Notes: generated from the sequence alone by a model not told the origin. DNA of 64,000 nucleotides from Bog-473 sp963840245 (GCA_963840245.1 CAWIYI010000048.1:1-64000); one strand, 5' to 3'; positions 35,088 through 43,592 are shown, counted from the stretch's first letter. Made by a program: numbers and translations.

Positions 35088-35469
35088 ACCCGCGATGTTT
35101 GCGTTGGCGAACCGACAAATCCATGGGACATATCACGCAATGCGACGACGGCAATACCTTTCTGTCGTCGCGCCGACGCAGGATGTGCCGCGTGTGCGCG
35201 TGCGAAACGGAGTGAAACGAAGGTCGTCGATGAGTGCAAAATGACCCCGCGAATAAAGAATGCTTGACCTGAGCGTGTTCATAACAGAAGAATGGTGTCT
35301 ACCCGAAGTGTGAGGGAGGGTATGACATGTGCTGCGACACAACGGTGTGGAGCGCGCAGAGCGAAAACAGTCGGCTTCGTTTTCGCGTGCTCGTCGCCGC
35401 GCCGCACGGTGTCAGCGTGACGTCGCAACTCGGGGAATCAAGTCGGACTGGCGTGATGTGGCGGTGTCG
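35088..35469. other. Gene-poor, lower-GC interval beside the transfer genes
   Basis: This is the most AT-rich stretch of the window (for example 35220-35300, with GAATAAAGAATGC and TTCATAACAGAAG). The open frames in it are short and unlike proteins. It should contain the promoters of the coupling-protein gene and of the downstream small genes, but no paired -35/-10 is convincing. Small inverted repeats such as CGTCG CGC CGACG near 35165 are present. An origin of transfer is possible but not shown. Confidence 0.5.
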
Positions 35470-35613
35470 ATGACACCGGCGCAGCTACCCCAGCCGTCGC
35501 AAATAAAACCGGTGCGGCAGTGCGCATGGTGCGGGGCAGTCGACCGTGACGTGGCGCAGGCTTCACCTCTATGCAGTGACCATGCTCCTAGGGAGGTGCA
35601 CCTGTGGCAGTAG
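35470..35613 (+). CDS. Possible 47-residue zinc-binding peptide upstream of the H1-like gene
   Basis: The frame MTPAQLPQPSQIKPVRQCAW continues with a cluster that looks like a zinc knuckle: CAWCG (18-22) and LCSDH (34-38). It ends at a TAG 10 nt inside the H1-like gene, whose GTG it overlaps. No family is recognised. The CxxC...CxxH arrangement and the overlap argue for a real gene; the short length and unremarkable start argue against. Confidence 0.42.
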   Translation: MTPAQLPQPSQIKPVRQCAWCGAVDRDVAQASPLCSDHAPREVHLWQ

Positions 35614-36053
35614 CCGCAAAAAGAAGGGCCCCGGCCAAGAAGGCCGCGAAAAAGCGGGCCCCCGCAAAGAAGGCAGCGAAACGCTCAACGGCGAAGAGGA
35701 CCGTCAAGCGGGCTCCGGCAAGGAAGTCCGTGAAGCGGGCTCCGGCACGCAAGACAGCCAAGAAGCGGGCTCCTGCAAAGCGGGCAGCCAAGAAGCGGGC
35801 TCCTGCAAAGAAGGCGGCCAAGAAGCGGACAACCGCCCGCAAGGCCGTCAAGAAGCGGGCAACCGCAGCCAAGCGGACGGCCACCAAGAAGCGGGCAACC
35901 GCTCGCAAGGCCGTCAAGAAGCGGGCGACCGCAGCCAAGCGGACGGCCACCAAGAAGCGGGCAACCGCTCGCAAGGCCGTCAAGAAGCGGGCAACCGCGA
36001 CCAAGAAGGCCGTGCGTCGCGCGCCCGCCCGCAAGGCGGCGAAGCGGCGCTGA
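35604..36053 (+). CDS. Lysine/alanine/arginine-rich histone H1-like protein
   Basis: The 149 residues are almost only Lys, Arg, Ala, Pro and Thr, in repeats such as KKRAPAKKAAKKR and KKRATARKAVKKRATAAKRT. This is the composition of eukaryotic H1 tails and of the C-terminal half of mycobacterial HupB. It should be disordered, bind DNA or RNA by charge, and compact the nucleoid. There is no HU domain in front, so it is a free-standing tail-type protein. GGGAGG lies 9 nt before the GTG. A strong terminator follows, then cofC on the opposite strand. In M. tuberculosis, hupB, cofC (fbiD) and gpsA are also neighbours. Confidence 0.85.
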   Translation: MAVAAKRRAPAKKAAKKRAPAKKAAKRSTAKRTVKRAPARKSVKRAPARKTAKKRAPAKRAAKKRAPAKKAAKKRTTARKAVKKRATAAKRTATKKRATARKAVKKRATAAKRTATKKRATARKAVKKRATATKKAVRRAPARKAAKRR

Positions 36054-36060
36054 GCGCTGC

Positions 36061-36074
36061 GTTCCCTCGGGAAC
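36061..36074. repeat. Small palindrome GTTCCC-TC-GGGAAC
   Basis: A perfect 6-bp inverted repeat with a 2-bp centre lies directly in front of the longer hairpin that ends the H1-like gene. Confidence 0.5.
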
Positions 36075-36112
36075 ACGTGAGACCGGGGGCCTTCGGGCCC
36101 CCGGTCTCACGT
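36075..36112. terminator. Perfect 17-bp hairpin with TTCG tetraloop
   Basis: ACGTGAGACCGGGGGCC (36075-36091) pairs without mismatch with 36096-36112 around TTCG, a very stable tetraloop. It stands between the convergent H1-like and cofC genes and can stop both transcripts. No T tract follows on the plus strand. Confidence 0.85.
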
Positions 36113-36126
36113 CCGGGGGCTGCTTC

Positions 36127-36750
36127 TTACGACGGACGCTCGAGCTCGGCGACGTCGGCCGGCCAGTCGACGTCGTAGGCCAGGTCCGGGTTGCGCAGGA
36201 CGCGTACCGGCAGGCCGATCCTGGTCGCCTCCGCCCTGTGGGCACGGAAGGAGCCGGGGCCGTAGGCGAAGCGGAAGCCCGAACCCGCCGGGAGGCGGAG
36301 GACGTTGGTGCCGTCGTCGCTCCTGTCGGGGACGAGGGTGACGCCCTCGAACGGGGAGAGCACCCCCAACCCATGGGCCCTGGGGAGGTCACCGTGGGCG
36401 ACGGTCACCCAGCGTGCCCCGGCCCGAGCCAGCCGGTCGACGCCCGCGCGCACGGCTCCGTTGAGGCCCTGCCCCGGCTCCCACATGACGGTGGCACCCA
36501 GCTCCGACGCCCATTCCGCCACGTCCTGGTCGTCGCAGACCACCGCGACAGGGAGCGGCGCGCAGGCCGCCACCACGTGCGAGGCCATGGTGCGCACGAG
36601 CCGGATGCGCTCTGGATCCGAGAGGGCGGGTCCCAATCTCCGCTTGGCCTCGTGGAACGCCTTGACCGGGATCAGGACCACCTCGGGCCCCAGCGGGCGG
36701 TCGACCGGCGGCCCCGCATGCTGCGCTACCGGCACGGTGGCCCTCGACAC
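36127..36750 (-). CDS. cofC: 2-phospho-L-lactate/PEP guanylyltransferase (coenzyme F420 biosynthesis)
   Basis: CofC (FbiD in mycobacteria) joins GTP to phospho-lactate or phosphoenolpyruvate to give the activated side-chain donor of coenzyme F420. The 207-residue protein has the family start VVLIPVKAFHEAKRRLGPALS, VAVVCDDQDVAEWASELGATVMWEPGQGLNGAV (about 75-107) and VTVAHGDLPRAHGLG, then DRSDDGTNVLRLPAGSGFRFAYGPGSF. GTG 36750 is chosen because it lies 7 nt after TACACT; the frame is open further upstream but that part overlaps the divergent gpsA region. F420 use in this organism is supported by the Ddn-like gene. Confidence 0.93.
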   Translation of the reverse strand: MSRATVPVAQHAGPPVDRPLGPEVVLIPVKAFHEAKRRLGPALSDPERIRLVRTMASHVVAACAPLPVAVVCDDQDVAEWASELGATVMWEPGQGLNGAVRAGVDRLARAGARWVTVAHGDLPRAHGLGVLSPFEGVTLVPDRSDDGTNVLRLPAGSGFRFAYGPGSFRAHRAEATRIGLPVRVLRNPDLAYDVDWPADVAELERPS

Positions 36751-36757
36751 TCGGCAC

Positions 36758-36763
36758 AGTGTA
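36758..36763 (-). promoter_or_regulatory. -10 element TACACT for cofC
   Basis: It ends 7 nt before the cofC GTG, with no ribosome-binding site; it is divergent from the gpsA promoter 34 bp away. Confidence 0.6.
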
Positions 36764-36796
36764 CGGGTCACCGCGAAGGTCGTTGTGGGGCCGTCG

Positions 36797-36802
36797 TAGG
36801 CT
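36797..36802 (+). promoter_or_regulatory. -10 element TAGGCT for gpsA
   Basis: It ends 8 nt before the gpsA ATG; leaderless pattern. Confidence 0.6.
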
Positions 36803-36810
36803 CTGGTGGC

Positions 36811-37834
36811 ATGAGTGACCGGGTGGCCGTTATCGGCGCGGGGTCCTGGGGCACCGCAGTCGGCACCATCGTCGGTGCTTCGCATCCGACGTCGCTGTGG
36901 GTGCGCTCCCCTGAGCTCGCCGCGTCCATGGCGCAGACACGCGAGAACGAGAAGTATCTGCCGGGTCTGCAGATCCCGGACGGGACTGGTGGTGACGTCG
37001 TCGCTGGCCGAGGCGCTCGACGGCGCCGGCATCGTCTTCATGGCCGTCCCGTCGCACGGGTTCCGTGCCGTGCTCAGCGACATGGAACCTCTGGCGGGGG
37101 GGATCGAGGCCGTGGTCAGCCTGGCCAAGGGGATCGAGATGGGTACCAACCTGCGCATGTCCCAGGTGGTGGCACAGGTGCTGCCCGGTCTCCCCGCCGG
37201 GGTGCTGACCGGCCCGAACCTGGCGCGCGAGGTGGCCGAGGGCCATCCCGCCGCCTGCGTGGTCGCCCTGACCGACGAGGCCCTGGCGAGCCGCGTGCAG
37301 GGGTTGGTGCACACGCGCACGTTCCGCACCTATACGGGAACCGACGTCGTGGGGTGCGAGATCGCAGGCGCCACGAAGAACGTGATGGCCATCGCCGCCG
37401 GGATCGGGGACGGGTTGGGTCTCGGGGACAACACCCGGGCCGTCCTCATCACGCGGGGCCTCGCCGAGCTGGGGCGGCTGGGTGTCGCGCTGGGTGGAAA
37501 GGTGCTCACCTTCGGTGGCCTGGCCGGTGTCGGTGACCTGGTGGCGACGTGTGCCAGCCCGCAGAGCCGGAATCGGACGGTTGGCTTCGCACTGGGGCAG
37601 GGGCAGTCGCTGGACGAGATCGTCGGCGGCATGCACATGGTGGCGGAAGGCGTCAAGAGCGCCGGGCCGCTGGTCGGCCTGGCCCGGGCCCACGGCGTCG
37701 AGATGCCGATCGCCGAACAGGTCCAGGCCATCGTCGAGGGGCGGTGCTCGCCCGCCGACGCGCTCATGAACCTGATGCGGCGACCCTCCCGCCCGGAGTG
37801 GGACGAGACGCTGTTGCGGGGGCTCCCGGCGTGA
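36811..37834 (+). pseudogene. gpsA: Glycerol-3-phosphate dehydrogenase, frame broken by one base
   Basis: GpsA reduces dihydroxyacetone phosphate to sn-glycerol-3-phosphate for phospholipids. The N-terminal Rossmann motif VAVIGAGSWGTAVG is in the frame of the ATG at 36811, which continues to LQIPDG near 36984. The rest (LVVTSSLAEALDGAGIVFMAVPSHGFR onward, with GPNLAREVAEGHPAA, and GATKNVMAIAAGIGDGLGLG carrying the catalytic lysine) is in the next frame. Omitting A36985 restores an ordinary 340-residue GpsA. As this is normally needed for lipid synthesis, a sequence error is likelier than gene loss. The downstream cyclase overlaps its stop (GTGA). Confidence 0.93.
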
Positions 37835-39135
37835 GCGGGATCTTTTCCAGCGGCGACGCGCTCGCCGGCGGTTCCGGCGTCGGCGGCGAGGCGCGCCGGG
37901 AGGCCGCGCTGGCCCATGTCAAGGAGATCCTCCTGATGCACGGCGCCACCGAGGAGGAGATCGACCGGGCGGTCGACGACGGCGTCATCGATCTCTTCGT
38001 GGTGGACCGCCTGCTCGTGCCGTCACGCCGGCGCTACACGCGGCTCGATGTGGCCGAGCTCACCGGTGTGGGCGTGGACCGGCTGGAGCGTTTCTGGCGC
38101 GCCCTCGGGTTCCCGGGCGTCGATGACGACGACCGCGCCTTCACCGACCTCGATCTCGAGGCCGTACGCCTCTTCCAGGGCCTCCAGGCGCTCGGGGCCG
38201 CCGATGCCGACACGGCGGTCCAGATGGCACGCGTCATCGGTTCGTCCATGGCCCGGATCGCCGAGGCGGAGCTCGTGCCGGGGGACATGGCGAGCGCCGA
38301 GGTCGATCCCGTCCTCTCCGCGGAGGCGTTCGCCGGCGTCGCCGACGTGACCATTCCAGCCATGGCGAAGCTGCTCGAGTTCGTGTGGCGGCGCCAGGTG
38401 GCGGCGGGGATCCAGCGCTCCATGATGCTGCGCAGCCACGGCCTGGCGACGGGGCAGAGCCCGGTCCTGGCCGTCGGGTTCGCCGACATGGTCGGCTTCA
38501 CACTCCTCAGCCAGCATCTGAGCGACGAGGAGCTCGCCGCCGTCGTCCGGCGCTTCGAGGAGATCTCCCACGACACCGTGACCAGTGCCCGCGGCCGGGT
38601 GGTCAAGATGATCGGGGACGAGGTGATGTTCGTGGTGGACAGCGTCGCCGACGCGGCGCGTATCGGGCTCAGCCTGGCCGATGCCTACGCCGACGACGAG
38701 CTCCTCTCGGACGTGCGGGTAGGCCTGGCCTGGGGCCCCGTGCTCCTGCGTGACGGCGACTACTTCGGGCCCACGGTCAACCTGGCCCACCGGATCGTGA
38801 ACATCGGCAACCCGGGGACGGTCCTGATGTCAGACGAGTTCCACTCGGCGCTGCTGGTGGAGGCGCCGGGTGAGTTCACGGCGCAGGCGCTCCGCCCCCG
38901 GCTGCTGAAGGACCTCGGCCGCGTGCAGTTGTGGTGGTGCGGCCGGGCCGGGCAGGAAGCCGACGGCACGGGCGCGGCCGCCGATCGCCGGCGCAACGTC
39001 CGCTGGGAGCGGCTGTCCGAGGTCCTTCGTGACCTCGAGGAGCTGCGCGGCGTGGGCGAGCGCCTGCTCACCGCCAACCGCCCGCCCGGCTCAGTCGTCG
39101 CGCAGCCTGGCGGTGGCGATGCCGAAGGGGCGTAG
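37831..39135 (+). CDS. Class III adenylate/guanylate cyclase with N-terminal regulatory domain
   Basis: The 434-residue protein pairs an N-terminal domain of about 200 residues with a class III catalytic domain. Catalytic features are FADMVGFT (about 216-223; metal aspartate), VVKMIGDEVMFVV (about 258-270) and GPTVNLAHRI (about 312-321) with the transition-state Asn and Arg. The N-terminal part includes RYTRLDVAELTGVGVDRLERFWRALGFP, a MerR-like helical segment. The layout recalls the Rv1264-type pH-sensing cyclases of mycobacteria. It should make cAMP, but the substrate-specifying residues were not checked. It starts inside the gpsA stop and its last 45 bp overlap the convergent mannosidase. 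Confidence 0.9.
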   Translation: MSGIFSSGDALAGGSGVGGEARREAALAHVKEILLMHGATEEEIDRAVDDGVIDLFVVDRLLVPSRRRYTRLDVAELTGVGVDRLERFWRALGFPGVDDDDRAFTDLDLEAVRLFQGLQALGAADADTAVQMARVIGSSMARIAEAELVPGDMASAEVDPVLSAEAFAGVADVTIPAMAKLLEFVWRRQVAAGIQRSMMLRSHGLATGQSPVLAVGFADMVGFTLLSQHLSDEELAAVVRRFEEISHDTVTSARGRVVKMIGDEVMFVVDSVADAARIGLSLADAYADDELLSDVRVGLAWGPVLLRDGDYFGPTVNLAHRIVNIGNPGTVLMSDEFHSALLVEAPGEFTAQALRPRLLKDLGRVQLWWCGRAGQEADGTGAAADRRRNVRWERLSEVLRDLEELRGVGERLLTANRPPGSVVAQPGGGDAEGA

Positions 39136-41748
39136 CTCGAACGAGCCCTCGAAGGGCTCCTGCGGATAGCCGCGCAGGTCGACGAGCCAGCCGGCCCGAC
39201 CGGGGAACGACACGACGGCCGAGCGTGAGGTCGGGTTGAAGACGCGGATCTCCAGCACGCCGGCGACGCGGTGGAGCGCGCTGATCTCGGCGCCGTGGAC
39301 CGCCAGTGCGCTGCCCGAGGCCGGGCGCGGTCCACCGCCCAGGCTCTGGACGGGCTCGAGCGGCAGCAGGACGTCGTCTGCCAACCCGTAGGGGTCGTCG
39401 CAGTCGAGCGCCAGCGCGTACCGCAGCTCCACCTGCTTGCCTCGCATCTGCAGGCCCTCCACCGGCGTGAGCGGGCCCGCCGGGAAGGGGCGGTAGGCCA
39501 TGCCGAGGCGGGACAGCATGCCGGTCGAGCGCAGCACGGTGAGGGCGATGGTGTGCGCCGCGTCGCCCTCGATGTCGATCAGCTCGTACTCGCACACGCC
39601 CTCGTGGACCACCGTGAGGCGCCCGGCGTTGACGAAGCGGTTGGCGGGCGCGGTGGGGAGGCCGAACTCGTCGGGCCGGCCCTCGGCGGACAAGCCCCGC
39701 GTGACCACGGTGAAGGCGCTCTCGGCCCGCGACTGGTCCACCGGCTCCGGGAGCGGCAGGTTGACGCGCAGGCGGTGGTCGCCGCTCGGGTTGACGAAGG
39801 TGGTCGTGACGCGCACCGTGGCCTCGTCCGCCCGCACCTCCACCACGGTGTCGACGTCGACCTGGTGACCGCCGACGCGTGCCTGCGAGGAACCGTCGAC
39901 GTGATCGGGCCACTCGTAGGTGCTCGTGATGCGTACCCGCGCCCGGACCGGACCGCGCTCGTCGACCCGGACGGCGACGGCGTGGGGCGTGTCCACGAAG
40001 GAGTCCTGGCGTGGGGGCGAGTAGTTGTACGAGTCGCCGAGGTCGCCGCCGTCGACCAGGCGGCCGTAGCCGGGTGTGCCGTCCAACGCGAAGGTGCCGT
40101 CGGCGCGGTCGACGTCGATGCGGACCAACCCGTTGCGCACCACGATCGCGTCGTCGGTCTCGTCCACCTCGACCGGGTTGGTCAGGGGCGCTGCGGCGAA
40201 GGCGCTCCAGCCGTAGCCGGGCACCTCGCCGGAGCGGGCGGCGATCCGGCGCGTCGACGGTTGGTCCATGGCCACCCGGACCACGGCGTCGGGCCGCGCA
40301 CCGAGCCGCGTGTAGACATCCTGCTTGGCCTCCGCGATGGGCACGTCGGACTTCTCCTCGGTGCCGACGGCGATGGTGATGTCGATGCCCTCTTCGGTGT
40401 CCTCGATCCGCACGTCGTGGATCCAGGCGTCATCGCTGATCCTCGGTCCCTGCATCATGCCCAGCACCGTGCGCACGGTGTCGGCATCGAGGACCATCGA
40501 TCCGGGCAACCCGGACCGCTCGGAGAGCACCTGCACGTCCGCCGGCGGCGGGCCGTCGGCCGGGACGACCAGCTCGACGAGACCCGAGCGGGCCCGGGGC
40601 GCCGGGTTGAGCACCGACGGGCCGCCCTGTGACAGAGAGCGGGCGAACGTCTTGACCGCGCGGTCCGCCAGCCCGGCGGCGATGGCACGCGCCTCCGCAT
40701 AGCGGTGCAGCACGGCGTCGACGACGTCATCGACGGAGCAGGCGCAGACCGAGTCGTGGGCCGAGTTGCGCACCATCTCGAGCCAGGCCAGTTCCAGGAG
40801 ACGGTGGGGGTAGTCCGCCGGCGCCTGGAACAATGCGGCCAGGGGCTCGGCGCGGCGCTCCAGCTCCCGTTCGGCCACCGCACCGCGGCGCTTGACGTCG
40901 ACGCGGTTCGAGGTGACGCCCATGAGCATGTTGGCCCGGGCGCCCGAGCGCAGCTCGCCCTCGACGCGGGTCAGCCCTTCGGTGGGGGCGCCGGCGAGGT
41001 AGCGGGGGAGCGAGGTGATCTCGAAATCGAAGTCGTCCTGCAGGTCGTTGGCCTCGGCCACCGCCCGCCCGAGCCCGGGCTGGGGCATCAAGTGGTCGGA
41101 CCCGTTCATGCACAGCAGGTCACCCAGCAGGAACTCGGCCACCTCGGCCACGTTGTCGCTGGTGCGACGGACGAGCGCCTTCGCGTCGTCGGGCAGCGCG
41201 GCACCGTTGCCGTAGCCGACCGGCAGGTATTCGGCCCGGACCGACGAGCCGTCGGGGGACTCCCAGACGAAGGCGTTCTTGGTCACCTGGGAGGGCACGC
41301 CCCGCCAGACCACGGCGTCGCGGAAGCCGGCCAGGTGGAGGATCTGGGGCATCTGTGCGATGTGGCCGAACATGTCCGGCAGGTAGCCCAGTTCCATCAC
41401 CCCGCCGAAGGCGGCCCCGCGGCCGAGGCCCATCTGCAGGTTGCGCACGATCGTCTCACCCGAGGAGAGGAATTCGTCCATCAGGATGTACCAGGGCCCC
41501 ATGCTCACCCGGCCCGCGGCGGCCAGAGCCCGCAGACGGCCCTCCGCTTCGGGTCGGACCTCGAGGTAGTCGTCCACGACGGCCATCTGCCCGTCCAGCA
41601 TGAAGTGGGGGTAGCCGGCGTCGCGCTCGAGGAGGGGGAGCAGCGTATCGATCAGCTCCACCAGGGCGAGGCGGAAGTCCTGGTAGGACTTGTACCATTC
41701 ACGGTCCCAGTGCGTGTGCGGAACGATGGCAATCCGACGGGCGGTCAT
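39091..41748 (-). CDS. GH38 alpha-mannosidase
   Basis: This 885-residue glycoside hydrolase cleaves alpha-mannosides. The start MTARRIAIVPHTHWDREWYKS gives the zinc ligands H11-x-x-D14 of family 38. GYLPDMFGHIAQMPQIL (about 127-143) contains the nucleophile aspartate, and the helical (ELAWLEMVRNSAHDSVCACSVDDVVDAV, about 318-345) and beta-sandwich C-terminal parts follow. It may act on mannose-containing glycans or glycolipids, in the cytosol since no signal peptide is present. The ATG lies 7 nt after TAGTCT on the minus strand. It shares the last 45 bp with the convergent cyclase gene. Confidence 0.93.
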   Translation of the reverse strand: MTARRIAIVPHTHWDREWYKSYQDFRLALVELIDTLLPLLERDAGYPHFMLDGQMAVVDDYLEVRPEAEGRLRALAAAGRVSMGPWYILMDEFLSSGETIVRNLQMGLGRGAAFGGVMELGYLPDMFGHIAQMPQILHLAGFRDAVVWRGVPSQVTKNAFVWESPDGSSVRAEYLPVGYGNGAALPDDAKALVRRTSDNVAEVAEFLLGDLLCMNGSDHLMPQPGLGRAVAEANDLQDDFDFEITSLPRYLAGAPTEGLTRVEGELRSGARANMLMGVTSNRVDVKRRGAVAERELERRAEPLAALFQAPADYPHRLLELAWLEMVRNSAHDSVCACSVDDVVDAVLHRYAEARAIAAGLADRAVKTFARSLSQGGPSVLNPAPRARSGLVELVVPADGPPPADVQVLSERSGLPGSMVLDADTVRTVLGMMQGPRISDDAWIHDVRIEDTEEGIDITIAVGTEEKSDVPIAEAKQDVYTRLGARPDAVVRVAMDQPSTRRIAARSGEVPGYGWSAFAAAPLTNPVEVDETDDAIVVRNGLVRIDVDRADGTFALDGTPGYGRLVDGGDLGDSYNYSPPRQDSFVDTPHAVAVRVDERGPVRARVRITSTYEWPDHVDGSSQARVGGHQVDVDTVVEVRADEATVRVTTTFVNPSGDHRLRVNLPLPEPVDQSRAESAFTVVTRGLSAEGRPDEFGLPTAPANRFVNAGRLTVVHEGVCEYELIDIEGDAAHTIALTVLRSTGMLSRLGMAYRPFPAGPLTPVEGLQMRGKQVELRYALALDCDDPYGLADDVLLPLEPVQSLGGGPRPASGSALAVHGAEISALHRVAGVLEIRVFNPTSRSAVVSFPGRAGWLVDLRGYPQEPFEGSFELRPFGIATARLRDD

Positions 41749-41755
41749 GACCGCC

Positions 41756-41761
41756 AGACTA
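41756..41761 (-). promoter_or_regulatory. -10 element TAGTCT for the mannosidase gene
   Basis: It ends 7 nt before the ATG at 41748; no ribosome-binding site. Confidence 0.6.
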
Positions 41762-41780
41762 TGACCTGCGGCCGGCGACG

Positions 41781-43241
41781 GTGAGGGCGCTCGTCCCCCC
41801 GGGGCGGTGGCCCGAGAACCGTGGCGACGCAGCCGGACTGACGCTCCCCGCCGTGTGGGCCGGGCAGTGGGCGGCCCGACCGGACGCACCGGTGCTCGTC
41901 GACGGAACCGACACCTCCCGGGTCGTCACTGCGGCAACGCTCGACGGCCGCACGGCCGCGCTGGCCTCGGTCCTGGCCGAGCGCGGGGTCGGGCCGGGCG
42001 ACCGGGTCGTGTGGTGCGCCCGCGCCACGCTGCCCTCCATTGCGGCTCTCGTCGCGGTGCTGCGCCGCGGCGCGGTCCTGGTGCCGCTCAGCCCGGCGGC
42101 GACCGATGCCGAGATCGCACACGTGGTCGACGACGCCCGGCCGGCGCTGGCCATCGCGGAAGGGGTCCGGCCGGACGCGTTCGGAGCGGGACTGCCCGTC
42201 GTCGGGGTCGAGGAGCTGGCCCGGGCGGCCGCGCCGGCGGTACCCGGTGCCGACCCGGCGCGGCAGCCCGGCGACGACGCGCTGATCGTCTACACGTCCG
42301 GCACGACGGGCAGGCCGAAGGGGGCGGTGCACACCCATGGCTCCCTCCTGGCCGGCATCACGTCGCTGCTCGTGGCGTGGGAGTGGGAGCCGGAGGACCG
42401 CCTCGTCCTGAGCCTCCCGCTGTTCCACGTGCACGGTCTGTGCGCCGGCCTGTTCGGCACGCTGACCGCGGGAGCGTCCGCCGTGGTGTTCGACCGCTTC
42501 GACGGGGCGGCCGTCCTCGGTGCGGTGCCGGCGAGCACCATGTTCTTCGGTGTCCCGACCATGTACCACCGGTTGTCTGCGTCCGGTCTGGCATCCGGGC
42601 TCGGCGCGCTCCGCCTCTGCGTCTCGGGGTCGGCGCCGCTCGCCCCCGACCTGTGGCACCGGCTGGCCGCCGACGGCGTGGCTGTCCTGGAGCGCTACGG
42701 CATGACGGAGACGCTGCTGACCCTGTCCAATCCTCTGGAGGGCGAGCGCCGCCCCGGCTCGGTCGGTTTGCCGCTTCCGGGAGTGGAGGCGGCCGTGGAC
42801 GACGCCGACGAGGGCGGAGTCGGGGAGCTGCACGTCCGCGGGGCGTCGCTCTGCCGCGGCTACTGGGGGCGCGACGCCTTCGCCCCCGCCGAATGGTTCG
42901 CCACGGGCGACCTGGTGTCGGTGGCCGGCGACGGCTACGTCACGGTGCGCGGGCGTCGCACGGAGCTCATCATCACCGGCGGCCACAACGTCTACCCGGC
43001 CGAGGTCGAGGCGGTGCTGTCGCGCCATCCCGGTGTGGTCGAGGTGGCCGTCGTCGGGGTGCCCTCGGCCGAATGGGGCGAGACCGTGGTCGCCTACGTG
43101 GTGGGCGATCCCGACGTGGCCGCGCTCCAGGACCTGGCGGCGGCCGATCTGGCGCCGTTCAAGTGTCCGCGCGAGGTGCGCCTGATCGACGCGCTCCCGC
43201 GCAACGCGTTGGGCAAGGTCGTCCGGGGCGAGCTCCGCTGA
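41781..43241 (+). CDS. Acyl-CoA synthetase, MatB (malonyl-CoA ligase)-like
   Basis: The 486-residue adenylating enzyme has the A3 motif IVYTSGTTGRPKGAVHTHGSLL (about 171-192), LPLFHVHGLCAGLF, A5 ERYGMTETLLTLSNP, the hinge VRGRRTELIITGGHNVYPAEVE and A10 NALGKVVRGELR. LPLFHVHGL, the short length and RYGMTE..NP match malonyl-CoA ligases, so it may make malonyl- or methylmalonyl-CoA. GTG start, 32 bp from the divergent mannosidase, with no visible ribosome-binding site. A GC-rich hairpin follows its stop. Confidence 0.87.
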   Translation: MRALVPPGRWPENRGDAAGLTLPAVWAGQWAARPDAPVLVDGTDTSRVVTAATLDGRTAALASVLAERGVGPGDRVVWCARATLPSIAALVAVLRRGAVLVPLSPAATDAEIAHVVDDARPALAIAEGVRPDAFGAGLPVVGVEELARAAAPAVPGADPARQPGDDALIVYTSGTTGRPKGAVHTHGSLLAGITSLLVAWEWEPEDRLVLSLPLFHVHGLCAGLFGTLTAGASAVVFDRFDGAAVLGAVPASTMFFGVPTMYHRLSASGLASGLGALRLCVSGSAPLAPDLWHRLAADGVAVLERYGMTETLLTLSNPLEGERRPGSVGLPLPGVEAAVDDADEGGVGELHVRGASLCRGYWGRDAFAPAEWFATGDLVSVAGDGYVTVRGRRTELIITGGHNVYPAEVEAVLSRHPGVVEVAVVGVPSAEWGETVVAYVVGDPDVAALQDLAAADLAPFKCPREVRLIDALPRNALGKVVRGELR

Positions 43242-43242
43242 G

Positions 43243-43273
43243 CGGGCCCGGGCCGTGGAGCGGCCCGGGCCTG
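43243..43273 (+). terminator. 12-bp hairpin after the acyl-CoA synthetase
   Basis: Bases 43243-43254 pair with 43262-43273 with one G-U wobble and a 7-nt loop, starting directly after the stop codon. The -10 hexamer of the next gene begins 4 nt beyond it. Confidence 0.65.
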
Positions 43274-43276
43274 CGG

Positions 43277-43282
43277 TAGCGT
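43277..43282 (+). promoter_or_regulatory. -10 element TAGCGT
   Basis: It ends 6 nt before the ATG of the GYD-domain gene. Confidence 0.55.
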
Positions 43283-43288
43283 GAGCCA

Positions 43289-43588
43289 ATGGCCACCTTC
43301 CTCATGCTCTCCACGGTGGGGCCCGACGGGGCGGCGACACTCACCGAGAATCCCGACCGCCTCAAGGCCGTGAACGCCGAGGTGGAGGCCATGGGCGTGC
43401 GGGTCGTGGCGCAATGGGCCCTGCTCGGGCAGTACGACTTCTGCACCGTCCTCGACGCCCCCGACGAGACCACCATGGCCCGGGTGGCGCTGGTGCTGGG
43501 CTCCCGGGGCACGCTCAAGACGCTCACGCTCTCGGCCATCCCGATCGACGACTACATCGAGGGTGTGCTGAAGGCCCAGAACGGCTGA
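43289..43588 (+). CDS. GYD-domain protein
   Basis: The 99-residue protein has a ferredoxin-like fold of the GYD family: MATFLMLSTVGPDGAATLTEN, the signature LLGQYDFCTVLDAPD (about 46-60), and ETTMARVALVLGSRGTLKTLTLSAI. The function of the family is unknown; members are small, often dimeric, and have been compared with AsnC-type ligand domains and monooxygenase folds. It is leaderless by spacing and isolated between a terminator and a convergent small gene. Confidence 0.88.
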   Translation: MATFLMLSTVGPDGAATLTENPDRLKAVNAEVEAMGVRVVAQWALLGQYDFCTVLDAPDETTMARVALVLGSRGTLKTLTLSAIPIDDYIEGVLKAQNG

Positions 43589-43592
43589 GCCC

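Noticed and set aside
32260..35470. A complete integrative element
   Set aside because: No integrase, attachment-site repeats, replication gene or secretion channel could be found; only the relaxase and coupling protein are supported.
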